From Myxacorys almedinensis A (GTDB taxonomy: Bacteria; Cyanobacteriota; Cyanobacteriia; Leptolyngbyales; Leptolyngbyaceae), in NCBI RefSeq assembly GCF_010091945.1, contig NZ_WVIE01000012.1, positions 62,001 through 126,000 of the forward strand: a stretch of 64,000 nt of DNA, read 5' to 3'. A program made the translations under genes and the position numbers. Under the pieces are notes generated by a model. That model was not told where the DNA came from. It saw nothing but the letters and a program-made list of their open reading frames with translations, and made no database searches. How positions within the stretch are numbered: the first letter of the stretch is position 1; every line of letters begins with the position of its first letter. This document shows, piece by piece, positions 1 to 7,125 of the stretch.

Positions 1-236
1 ACTTCCTGTAGATAAGCGGCGAGGTGCCCGGTGGCAAGCGTAGCCGTTTCGGTTTGCCACTGTTTGTGCCAATACAGCGCCCAAAACGTCTCCGATGGCT
101 CAGGCATCGGGGCTTGATCGAGATGTGCCTGCATATGACGACGCAATCGCGCATCGACAAGCCAACCCTTTGCAGAGTCACTCTCAAATTGCAAAAAGGT
201 TGAGAACAGATCCAGCAGGCTTTGACGGGGGCGCAT
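1..236 (-). CDS. Sigma-70 family sigma factor-like protein, N-terminal part (runs off the window)
   Basis: A reverse-strand frame opens at the ATG at 236 and stays open to the window edge, giving 78 codons with no stop. The peptide begins MRPRQSLLDLFSTFLQFE and contains WLVDARLRRHMQ and FWALYWHKQWQ. From memory, this matches the N-terminus of a cyanobacterial protein family annotated as a group-3-like sigma-70 factor. The conserved sigma regions 2 and 4 would lie beyond the window, so no DNA- or core-binding motif can be checked, and the call rests on the N-terminal pattern alone. It could equally be a cyanobacterial protein of unknown function. A frame on the opposite strand (95-316) is a shadow of this gene. 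Confidence 0.6.
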   Translation of the reverse strand, partial: MRPRQSLLDLFSTFLQFESDSAKGWLVDARLRRHMQAHLDQAPMPEPSETFWALYWHKQWQTETATLATGHLAAYLQE

Positions 237-345
237 TGGACTTAAGAACCTTGGCTGATGACTGTTGCTTATTATTCCGTCCCTTTCTGAGCCTGTCAAA
301 CGCAGGCATCCGTTAGATTGCAAGATAATAGATTGAAAAACAAGG

Positions 346-1329
346 CTACGGCGGTGGGCTATCTAGCGCAGGCGATGCGGGCAGACCCGACGCGGGCGCG
401 ACAGGAGCAGGAGCAGAGAATGGCTCAGTAGAGGCTTGGGCAGCAGGATCGCTATCGTTAAATAGACGGACAGGCTTTTGAGTCAGCAGGGCGGCTCCTT
501 CTGAGGTGTCGGCGGGAAAAATGGTTCGCACCCGTTCTACCACGGAGATCATGTATTTATAATCTGGAATCGCGCCATTGGGCACAATTCTAGCCTCTTG
601 CGCGACTACCGAAGGGATTTCACGCAGTATCTTTTGAATGGAGTCTTGCAAGGTGCGATCGATGGTCGGGCTAAGCAGCACCAACCCAGACGGCACGTTG
701 TGAGTATCGGTAAAGAGCACCCGGAATTCGGCTTGGGTCACTTGGGCTTTGTAGGTGTTAAATTCTTCCATCGATAAGGCTCCGACATCGGCTTTTCCTT
801 GAGCGATCGCCTCTAAGATGCCTTTAGGATTTGGGGAAATTTCCAAGTTTCGTAAGGTTAGCCCGTAGAGATTGAAAATCGGAAAATAATAGCCGACGGC
901 TGATCCCGGCTGCCCGATGGCGAGGGTTTTTCCGGCTAGCGATCGCAGGTCGTCGTAAGGACTGTCGCTTTTCACCACCAGCACCGATCGCAAACTATTA
1001 ATGCCTTCTAGCGGACAGAGCGGTATATATCGATGCTGGGTCATCGCGATCGCGGCTAATCCGGGTGGGGCAAACACGATTGCCCACGCTTGCGCTGCGA
1101 TTCGCTCTAGGGCTTTCCGCTCATTGTAAGCAGGCTCAAGCTGCACCACAGCTTGCAGCTTTTCTCCTAGATAGCGGTTAAAGCGCTCATACTGCGCGAT
1201 GGTGCGATCGCCATCGCCGTAGCTCACGGTTCCCAACACAAGTTGGTTTTTTTGGATAGGGCGCGTTTTCCCGCAGGCGGTCAGCACGAAAAGGGCTAAA
1301 AATAAGCGACGAGATAACTTAAATGACAC
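346..1329 (-). CDS. PhnD-like phosphate/phosphonate-type ABC substrate-binding lipoprotein
   Basis: 327 residues. The N-terminus has a short basic stretch, a hydrophobic core and a lipobox ending at Cys19 (VLTAC), so this should be a lipoprotein anchored outside the inner membrane. The body has the periplasmic-binding-protein fold of PhnD-type proteins: LVLGTVSYGDGDRTIAQYE near 30, GKTLAIGQPGSAVGYYFP near 135-152, and the NVPSGLVLL segment near 220. The last 35 residues are rich in Ala, Pro and Ser and look like a disordered tail. The start is GTG. No permease or ATPase gene is adjacent, so its transporter partner, or a role as sensor input, is unknown. It is divergent from the DUF3365 gene at 1604, and such PhnD-like proteins often serve sensing. 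The ligand cannot be assigned from sequence. Confidence 0.8.
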   Translation of the reverse strand: MSFKLSRRLFLALFVLTACGKTRPIQKNQLVLGTVSYGDGDRTIAQYERFNRYLGEKLQAVVQLEPAYNERKALERIAAQAWAIVFAPPGLAAIAMTQHRYIPLCPLEGINSLRSVLVVKSDSPYDDLRSLAGKTLAIGQPGSAVGYYFPIFNLYGLTLRNLEISPNPKGILEAIAQGKADVGALSMEEFNTYKAQVTQAEFRVLFTDTHNVPSGLVLLSPTIDRTLQDSIQKILREIPSVVAQEARIVPNGAIPDYKYMISVVERVRTIFPADTSEGAALLTQKPVRLFNDSDPAAQASTEPFSAPAPVAPASGLPASPALDSPPP

Positions 1330-1603
1330 AGCGTATAGAACGAATTTAAGGATTCATTTGCGTACAAATGTTATTGTTTCACAAGTTTCTCTGTTTTAAG
1401 CACGGTCGTATTTCTTAAAACTTTAGATTTTATTTAGTTTTGCGCCCTTTTTCTATCTTTTCTGAGCCTCAATATCAGATATTTTTGTAGTAGAGTTTCT
1501 GCCAACTTGCGATCGCACCCAACCGTCACGATCACCCTTTTCGGTTACACATTTATCGATATATCTTTATCAACTCATCTTCTCTGCATCGAGGCTGGTA
1601 AAC

Positions 1604-2506
1604 GTGTTTTTACAACGACTTAAGCTAGGACCAAAGTTCAATTTATTGTTAGCACTCGTATTTATTGGAGGCTTCATCATCAGTGGGCTTGCTTTATCAA
1701 ACGTATTAGAAAGCCGCGCTAAGAACGAAGTGACTTCAAAAGCATTGATCCTCATTCAAACTATGAATTCGGTGCGCGATTATACGAGTACTAATCTTCA
1801 ACCTCTGCTCAATCCAAGGCTAGACACCGATTCTACGTTTATTCCTGAAACGGTTCCTGCCTATTCTGCCACAGAGGTGTTTCAGCGCGTCCGCAAAACC
1901 GATCCCTACAAAGATTTCTTTTATAAAGAAGCAACGTTAGATCCTACCAATCTGCGAGATAAAGCCGATTCTTTTGAGGCAGATTTAGTCGATAAATTTC
2001 GTAAAGATTCAAATACAAAAGAGCTATCTGGGTTTCGAGATTTACCGGGAGGGCAAGTGTTTTACATTGCACGACCATTATCTGTGCAGAAAGAAAGTTG
2101 TCTACGGTGCCACTCTACGCCCGACAAAGCGCCCAGAAGCCAGATTGCAACTTACGGCGCAGAAAACGGTTTTAACTGGAAGCTCAACGACATTGTGGCA
2201 GCACAACTGATCTCTGTACCTGCTGAAGAAGTGCTGAACAATGCTCGGCAATCGCTAGTGATGATTATGTCCATTCTGCTAGCCGTGTTTCTAGCGATCG
2301 TTGCGGTGATTAATTACTTGTTAAAACGCTCTGTGATTCACCCAATCCGACAAATGGCGCGCACCGCAGAGTCGGTCAGCATGGGGCACATGGAGGAAGA
2401 GTTTCGGCAAACCTCGCGCGATGAAATTGGCGCGTTGGCAGCAGCGTTTAACCGAATGAAGTCAAGTTTAGAAATTTCAATGAATTTGCTGAACAAGAAA
2501 CATTGA
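1604..2506 (+). CDS. DUF3365 (Tll0287-like) membrane protein with c-type heme motif and HAMP domain
   Basis: 300 residues with two membrane segments (about 12-33 and 218-240). Between them lies a periplasmic DUF3365/Tll0287-like sensor region carrying a c-type heme attachment motif, Cys166-Leu-Arg-Cys169-His170. A HAMP linker (about 241-293) follows the second membrane span, and then the protein ends at residue 300 with no kinase, cyclase or methyl-accepting domain. The GTG start is supported by a GAGG ribosome-binding site 9 bases upstream. In the family, this sensor domain usually feeds a HAMP and an output domain, so the bare HAMP end suggests a partner protein or a truncated receptor. A redox or gas-sensing role is inference from the heme motif. 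Confidence 0.82.
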   Translation: MFLQRLKLGPKFNLLLALVFIGGFIISGLALSNVLESRAKNEVTSKALILIQTMNSVRDYTSTNLQPLLNPRLDTDSTFIPETVPAYSATEVFQRVRKTDPYKDFFYKEATLDPTNLRDKADSFEADLVDKFRKDSNTKELSGFRDLPGGQVFYIARPLSVQKESCLRCHSTPDKAPRSQIATYGAENGFNWKLNDIVAAQLISVPAEEVLNNARQSLVMIMSILLAVFLAIVAVINYLLKRSVIHPIRQMARTAESVSMGHMEEEFRQTSRDEIGALAAAFNRMKSSLEISMNLLNKKH

Positions 2507-2684
2507 TACTCCTTGTCCTAAAGGCGTGGGTGCAGGGCAACCAGATGAACATTTGAGGCAATAGCCATAGTGTTGTCGTTCTCAGAACCTTCTATCTATG
2601 GTCGTGAAAACTTCCAATAACAGCAAATTGTTGGGAGTTTTTGCAACAGGATGGCTTGAAATGTTAACAACGCGGTTTGATGCG

Positions 2685-2714
2685 GATGTCCTATATAAAG
2701 ATGTCCTATATAAA
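2685..2714. repeat. Two tandem copies of a 15-bp unit upstream of tRNA-Thr
   Basis: GATGTCCTATATAAA occurs twice head to tail (2685-2699 and 2700-2714). Each copy contains a TATATAA stretch. It lies 55 bases upstream of the tRNA-Thr gene, next to candidate promoter boxes (TATACT at 2732 and TAAAAT at 2751). It may be simple slippage duplication; a promoter role is not shown. Confidence 0.6.
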
Positions 2715-2769
2715 AAGGAATTTTCTGAGCATATACTGGGCTTTCTCTGCTAAAATGCCTAAGGCATAG

Positions 2770-2842
2770 GCTGGTGTAGCTCAGTTGGTAGAGCAGCTGA
2801 TTTGTAATCAGCCGGTCGTAAGTTCGAGTCTTATCACCAGCT
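2770..2842 (+). tRNA. tRNA-Thr (anticodon TGT)
   Basis: A complete cloverleaf of 73 bases. The acceptor stem GCTGGTG pairs with CACCAGC, and the anticodon stem GCTGA/TCAGC encloses the loop TTTGTAA with anticodon TGT, reading ACA codons. The T-loop TTCGAGT is standard. No CCA is encoded. A strong intrinsic terminator lies about 120 bases downstream at 2964-2993. Confidence 0.95.
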
Positions 2843-2875
2843 TTCAGAAAAACTATCGGTAGTGCTAAATAAGTT

Positions 2876-2948
2876 CGGTAGTGCTCAATAAGTAAGGATG
2901 CATTGTAGTGGTAAACAACACCGCATCCTTATCCATTGAGCACTACCG
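2876..2948. repeat. Large imperfect inverted repeat between tRNA-Thr and its terminator
   Basis: The left arm (2876-2902, starting CGGTAGTGCTCAAT) and right arm (2923-2948, ending ATTGAGCACTACCG) are nearly complementary over about 26 bases around a 20-base centre. A shortened direct copy of the arm start (CGGTAGTGCTAAATAAGT) lies just upstream at 2857-2874. As RNA this would be a long hairpin. It is not followed by a T-run and so is not itself a terminator. It may be a remnant of a small palindromic element. Confidence 0.65.
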
Positions 2949-2963
2949 TTATCCGTTGATGTG

Positions 2964-2993
2964 CCTGGTGTAAATTTTTACACCAGGTTTTTT
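2964..2993 (+). terminator. Intrinsic terminator downstream of tRNA-Thr
   Basis: A perfect 11-bp stem, CCTGGTGTAAA / TTTACACCAGG (2964-2974 with 2977-2987), is followed by six T residues at 2988-2993. The T-run follows the stem on the plus strand only, which fits termination of the tRNA-Thr transcript. It also lies just beyond the end of the convergent kinase gene at 3036. Confidence 0.85.
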
Positions 2994-3035
2994 ACAAAAA
3001 TCGAGCAGCATTGCCTTAAACGACGGTCTCACAGC

Positions 3036-5075
3036 TTAAGACCCATCGGCTTTGAGTAGAGTTGCAATGCTGTCTAGAAGGTCGTTTGGCGCTACGGGCT
3101 TAGTCAGATGGCGATGAAACCCTGCCGCGATCGCATGGTGCTGATCGAGTTCTCCCGCGTAGGCTGTTAACGCTACCGCAGGCAGATCTCGCCCTTCGGG
3201 CATAGCTCGGATACGCTGCATCAGCATGTAGCCATCCATCTCTGGCATACCGATATCGCTGATAATCAGATCGGGGCGCGATCGCTCAATGGCTTGCACC
3301 GCCTCAAACCCCGACGCCACCAACGTAACGATCGCCTGTTCTTGCTCTAACACAAAGGCAATAAACTCTCGCGAATCTACTTCATCATCCACTACCAACA
3401 CCTGAATGCCGCGCAGATTTCTCACCGGCTCGGTGGTGGGCGGTAGGGCAGCCGCCTCCACAACCTGAGGTGCAAGCGGGATCTTGACGGTAAAAACAGA
3501 TCCTTTGCCCTCGCCGGGGCTGTCTACGCTGACGGTGCCGCCGTGGAGTTCGGTAATTTGCCGCACGATCGCCAACCCCAGCCCCAAACCGCCAAACTTA
3601 CGAGTGGTTGCCCCATCTTCTTGCCGAAAATGTTCAAACACGTAGGGCAAAAACTCAGCACTAATGCCTTTGCCCGTGTCGGTGACTTGGATTTGGGCAT
3701 CAGTGCCAACAGAAACGAGATCAACCGCAATCTGTCCGCCGTTGGGCGTGAACTTGACCGCATTCGAGAGCAGATTCCACAACACCTGCTGCAATCGCCC
3801 AGGATCGCCAGTGACGGTTGCTAACGGGGGAGTATGGGTTGTGACGATCGTAATAGATTTGGCTTCTGCGCCAAGCCGAACGGTCTCAATCGCCGATGCT
3901 ACAATGCTTTTGAGATCGACAGTCATCATGGTTAAGCTCATCTTGCCCCGCAAAATTCGGGAGATGTCGAGCAGATCATCGATCAGTTGTACCTGAAGTT
4001 GAGCGTTGCGTTCGATCGTGGCGATCGCATCGGTGATTCGTTCACCTTTAAGTCTGCCTTGGTGCAACAACCGCGACCAACCCAAAATCGGATTCATGGG
4101 CGTGCGGAGTTCATGGGAAACCACCGCTAGAAACTCGTCTTTGATGCGGTTGGCAGATTCAGCTTGCTCCCGGGCTTCGCGTTCGCGCACCAGCAACTGT
4201 TCGCGCTCTGCCTCAGCCTGCACCCGCTCGGTGATGTCTTCGGTAATGCCTACGACCTGATGAACAGGGTTAGTGCCATCGTAAATGGGAAAGCCGCGAT
4301 CGCGCACCCAGCGTATCGTCCCGTCTGAATGCACGACTCTAAACTCTTCGTCATAATTGCCAGCAATTGCCCGTTGGTAAAATGCCGCTTCAATTCGCGA
4401 TCGATCCTCTGGGTGAATGCCGTCAATCCAATCTCGAAAGTTGTCGTATAGACTTTCGCACGAGCGACCCCAAATCTGCTGATAGGCAGGACTGACATAA
4501 AGAATGCGCGGCTCGATCAGGTCAATCATCCAAAACACGTTACGAATGGTCTCGGCAATTTGGCGAAATCGCTCGTCGCTATATCGCTGAGCCGAAATGG
4601 CTTTGTCTCGCACCACTTCGGCTTTTTGGCGGGCGCTAACTTGCTGCTCTAGTTTTTGGTTGACCGCTTTGAGTTCAAGCGAGAGTTGGCGCGATCGCAG
4701 CAAAATTTCAACCCGCGCCTGCAACTCAGCTTTTTCAATCGGTTGAACAATCAGTTCATCAATGGTTTGCCACAGCGCGCGCGTCATATATTTAACATCC
4801 AAGCGGCTGGTGACCAGGAGAAACGGTAGAAAAACGGGCTGTTCTGCCGCTCGACAGGCTTGCACCTGCTGCCACACCTGGTCTAGCGCCACCGAGCCGA
4901 TAATGCAAAGATCAAAGGCAGGGGATGGGCTTTGGGTTGCTCTAGAAGCTTGCAACAGTTGGGTGATGGTTTCGGGCTGCCAATCAGGCGCAATCACCTC
5001 ATAGCGAGACGTTAACCATTCCGCCAGAAGGCTTCGGTTTCTTTGGTGTTCTAGCAATAACAGAATCCGACTCAT
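3036..5075 (-). CDS. Hybrid histidine kinase: degenerate receiver-PAS-HisKA-HATPase-receiver
   Basis: About 679 residues from the ATG at 5075, which has an AAGG ribosome-binding sequence 6 bases upstream. A longer frame to 5141 would need a TTG start and has no such support. Order: a degenerate receiver (about 1-125) lacking the usual phospho-acceptor Asp and switch Lys (IVQPIEK replaces the usual KP motif); a coiled linker; PAS/PAC (about 168-285); HisKA with phospho-acceptor His321 in VVSHELRTP; HATPase with N and G boxes (GLGLGLAIV); and a C-terminal receiver with Asp607 in SDIGMPEMDG. No membrane segment is seen, so it is cytoplasmic. The kinase-to-receiver part is strongly similar to the C-terminal third of the kinase at 7126-10782. 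The input signal is unknown. Confidence 0.9.
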   Translation of the reverse strand: MSRILLLLEHQRNRSLLAEWLTSRYEVIAPDWQPETITQLLQASRATQSPSPAFDLCIIGSVALDQVWQQVQACRAAEQPVFLPFLLVTSRLDVKYMTRALWQTIDELIVQPIEKAELQARVEILLRSRQLSLELKAVNQKLEQQVSARQKAEVVRDKAISAQRYSDERFRQIAETIRNVFWMIDLIEPRILYVSPAYQQIWGRSCESLYDNFRDWIDGIHPEDRSRIEAAFYQRAIAGNYDEEFRVVHSDGTIRWVRDRGFPIYDGTNPVHQVVGITEDITERVQAEAEREQLLVREREAREQAESANRIKDEFLAVVSHELRTPMNPILGWSRLLHQGRLKGERITDAIATIERNAQLQVQLIDDLLDISRILRGKMSLTMMTVDLKSIVASAIETVRLGAEAKSITIVTTHTPPLATVTGDPGRLQQVLWNLLSNAVKFTPNGGQIAVDLVSVGTDAQIQVTDTGKGISAEFLPYVFEHFRQEDGATTRKFGGLGLGLAIVRQITELHGGTVSVDSPGEGKGSVFTVKIPLAPQVVEAAALPPTTEPVRNLRGIQVLVVDDEVDSREFIAFVLEQEQAIVTLVASGFEAVQAIERSRPDLIISDIGMPEMDGYMLMQRIRAMPEGRDLPAVALTAYAGELDQHHAIAAGFHRHLTKPVAPNDLLDSIATLLKADGS

Positions 5076-5431
5076 TGCCATCCTTTCCTGCCACTTCGTA
5101 GCCACTGTACAAAATTTTGCATCACCCTTGGATTTCCTCAAATGGATTTCCTAAAAAAGCTGAGGTGCCATAGGCAATGCTGGCTAGTTGAATTGCTGCT
5201 TGCAGATGAAATGGCAAAATGATCAACGCGATGCCCTGCTTGGGTCGGCGTAGAAAGAGCAATTACTGATGGCAAGTACCTGGAATAATGACCAAGCCCT
5301 AGCAGCAACGCCCGAAGCGTTTGCTACCTCATCTGATTGTAGAGCCACACTTAAGCATAGCTTCACCCCTCTCTAGATAGATCATGACCCATTCTATCGG
5401 CACAACATAACACCAGAAATAGGGATACTCA
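5076..5431. other. Intergenic stretch between the KaiC-like and hybrid kinase genes
   Basis: 356 bases with no convincing gene, RNA or terminator. It separates two genes on the same strand, so the downstream kinase probably has its own promoter here, but no clear -10/-35 pair could be singled out. Confidence 0.4.
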
Positions 5432-6883
5432 TCACTCCGGTGGGGTTTCTATCCACGAGGGGGTGTGGCTCAAAATATCGCGAAGGTGCGTGAGGGGTTC
5501 GCTAACAACGATGCCAGTTTGGGTAATGTCAAATTCTCTCAGGGTTCGCTCAAAGTCAGAAAGGCGCTTTTTAAGAACACCGATCGCTTTTCGCATCTCG
5601 CCCTGCCTCTCTAGATATCGCAAAAAGATGGTGTTGTCGCCCAAGTAGCTGATGCCAATTTCTGTGGCACGGAAGGTTTCGGTAATGTTTTCGGTTTCTT
5701 TGACCAAGATGACGGTCACCCCAACATTTTGCAGGTATTTACACAGCGAATGGAGTGTCGGTACAAGGTCTGTGCCTCGTACGGATAGCCGATAGCCCGT
5801 CACACTATCCAGCATCACAACTCGTAGATTTTTCTCTTCTACATCCTTTTTCACCAGGTTGGCAAACTCATCAGGACTCAGGTGCAATGGCTCGATCTGG
5901 ACGACGGAGAAGGTCTCATCTTGCAGCATGGCACGCACCGGAATTCCTACCGCTTCCGATCGCTGGAGCAGAATATCGGGCTGTTCATCGAAGGTGTAAA
6001 TGATCGATCGATCACCCCGCTCGGCAGCAGATTTCATAAACTGGATGCCGAGGGTAGTTTTGCCGACCCCTGCTGGCCCTGTAAGAATTGTGACCGTTCC
6101 CCGCTCAATGCCACCGTGGAGCATGGTATCTAAAGCGGGCACTCCAAAAGAGAGCGCTTCGATCAAAAAGTCTCGCTCATACGCTTCGGGCTGGAGCCGA
6201 GGAAACACCTCCATTCCAGCCTTATTGAGTCGCAGGGTGTGAGCACCAGAGCGAAAGCCAGAGCCGCGAAATTTGCTGACCGTGACGCTGCGATCGCCGT
6301 CCTTTTCCTCTTGTTGAAGACAAATCACACCATCGCTCATAAACTGCAAATCGTCGTCGGGGGCGGTGTCGCTACTTTCTGATGAAAACACAACGGTTGC
6401 TCCGTGTTCTAGCAGCAGCCGCAAAAAAGACAAAACTTGTTTGCGAAACTGAAACACATCGCTCGACAGGTAGCGAAACTGCGTCATGGCATCGATAAAC
6501 ACGCGCTGCGGCTGGAGGTGCTGAACCTGTTCGACAATTTGCCGGGTTGTGGGGGCGCGCTCGACTTCGGCAGCAGAAAAAATATCGTAGGTTTCGACCT
6601 GGGTAAAAAAGCTGGAACTAGGGCTAAGGTCGAGAAAGGTAATGGCTGAGGTATCAAGTCCTGAACGGTTGGCATTGGCTCGAATTTGGGTTTCCGATTC
6701 TCCCAGGGCAATAAACAGGGTCGAGTCTCCTTGCTTGGCTCCGGTTGCCAAAAATCTCAGCCCAACAGTGGTTTTTCCGACACCCGGACCTCCACGCACC
6801 AAATAGGCTTGTTGAGGAATGAACCCCCCGTGGAGCACTTCATCTAAACCAGGGATTCCGCTTGAGAGACGATCGTGTGGCAT
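5432..6883 (-). CDS. KaiC-like RecA-family ATPase with two tandem KaiC domains
   Basis: 483 residues forming two KaiC/RecA-type ATPase domains. Each begins with the family start pattern (GIPGLDEVLHGGF near 9, GVPALDTMLHGGI near 247) and has a Walker A motif (GGPGVGKTT at 31-39, GPAGVGKTT at 269-277). Compared from memory with clock KaiC, the paired catalytic glutamates read Gly61-Glu62 in domain 1 and Asp299-Glu300 in domain 2. The phosphosite pair Ser431-Thr432 aligns with Ser412-Tyr413. It is therefore a KaiC-like paralogue, not the canonical clock KaiC, and no kaiA or kaiB lies nearby. The gene sits between two hybrid kinases on the same strand, which suggests a signalling role. Oligomerisation and kinase activity are untested. 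Confidence 0.88.
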   Translation of the reverse strand: MPHDRLSSGIPGLDEVLHGGFIPQQAYLVRGGPGVGKTTVGLRFLATGAKQGDSTLFIALGESETQIRANANRSGLDTSAITFLDLSPSSSFFTQVETYDIFSAAEVERAPTTRQIVEQVQHLQPQRVFIDAMTQFRYLSSDVFQFRKQVLSFLRLLLEHGATVVFSSESSDTAPDDDLQFMSDGVICLQQEEKDGDRSVTVSKFRGSGFRSGAHTLRLNKAGMEVFPRLQPEAYERDFLIEALSFGVPALDTMLHGGIERGTVTILTGPAGVGKTTLGIQFMKSAAERGDRSIIYTFDEQPDILLQRSEAVGIPVRAMLQDETFSVVQIEPLHLSPDEFANLVKKDVEEKNLRVVMLDSVTGYRLSVRGTDLVPTLHSLCKYLQNVGVTVILVKETENITETFRATEIGISYLGDNTIFLRYLERQGEMRKAIGVLKKRLSDFERTLREFDITQTGIVVSEPLTHLRDILSHTPSWIETPPE

Positions 6884-7125
6884 TAAGTCAGGGAGCAGTT
6901 AACAATTCGACATAGAGATCGATTCGCTCTGATTCTTGCATTTTCACCGATCAAAGTTAAGGGTTAGGGAAGGAAGTTAAAGTTTCTAAACAGAACTATA
7001 TACGATGGTGAGAAAATTTTGGCGTTCTTAGGGAAGAAAGAAGGGCGGGAGAGCGTTTTGGGCGTTTTATGCGTAGAATCCCGCTTTTTTGCCCAACTTT
7101 GCCGTCAATGGGCAGGATAGGGGGC

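Noticed and set aside
5432-6883. Calling the KaiC-like gene the circadian clock kaiC
   Set aside because: kaiA and kaiB are absent, the catalytic Glu pairs and the Thr of the phosphosite differ, and the C-terminus is not that of clock KaiC.
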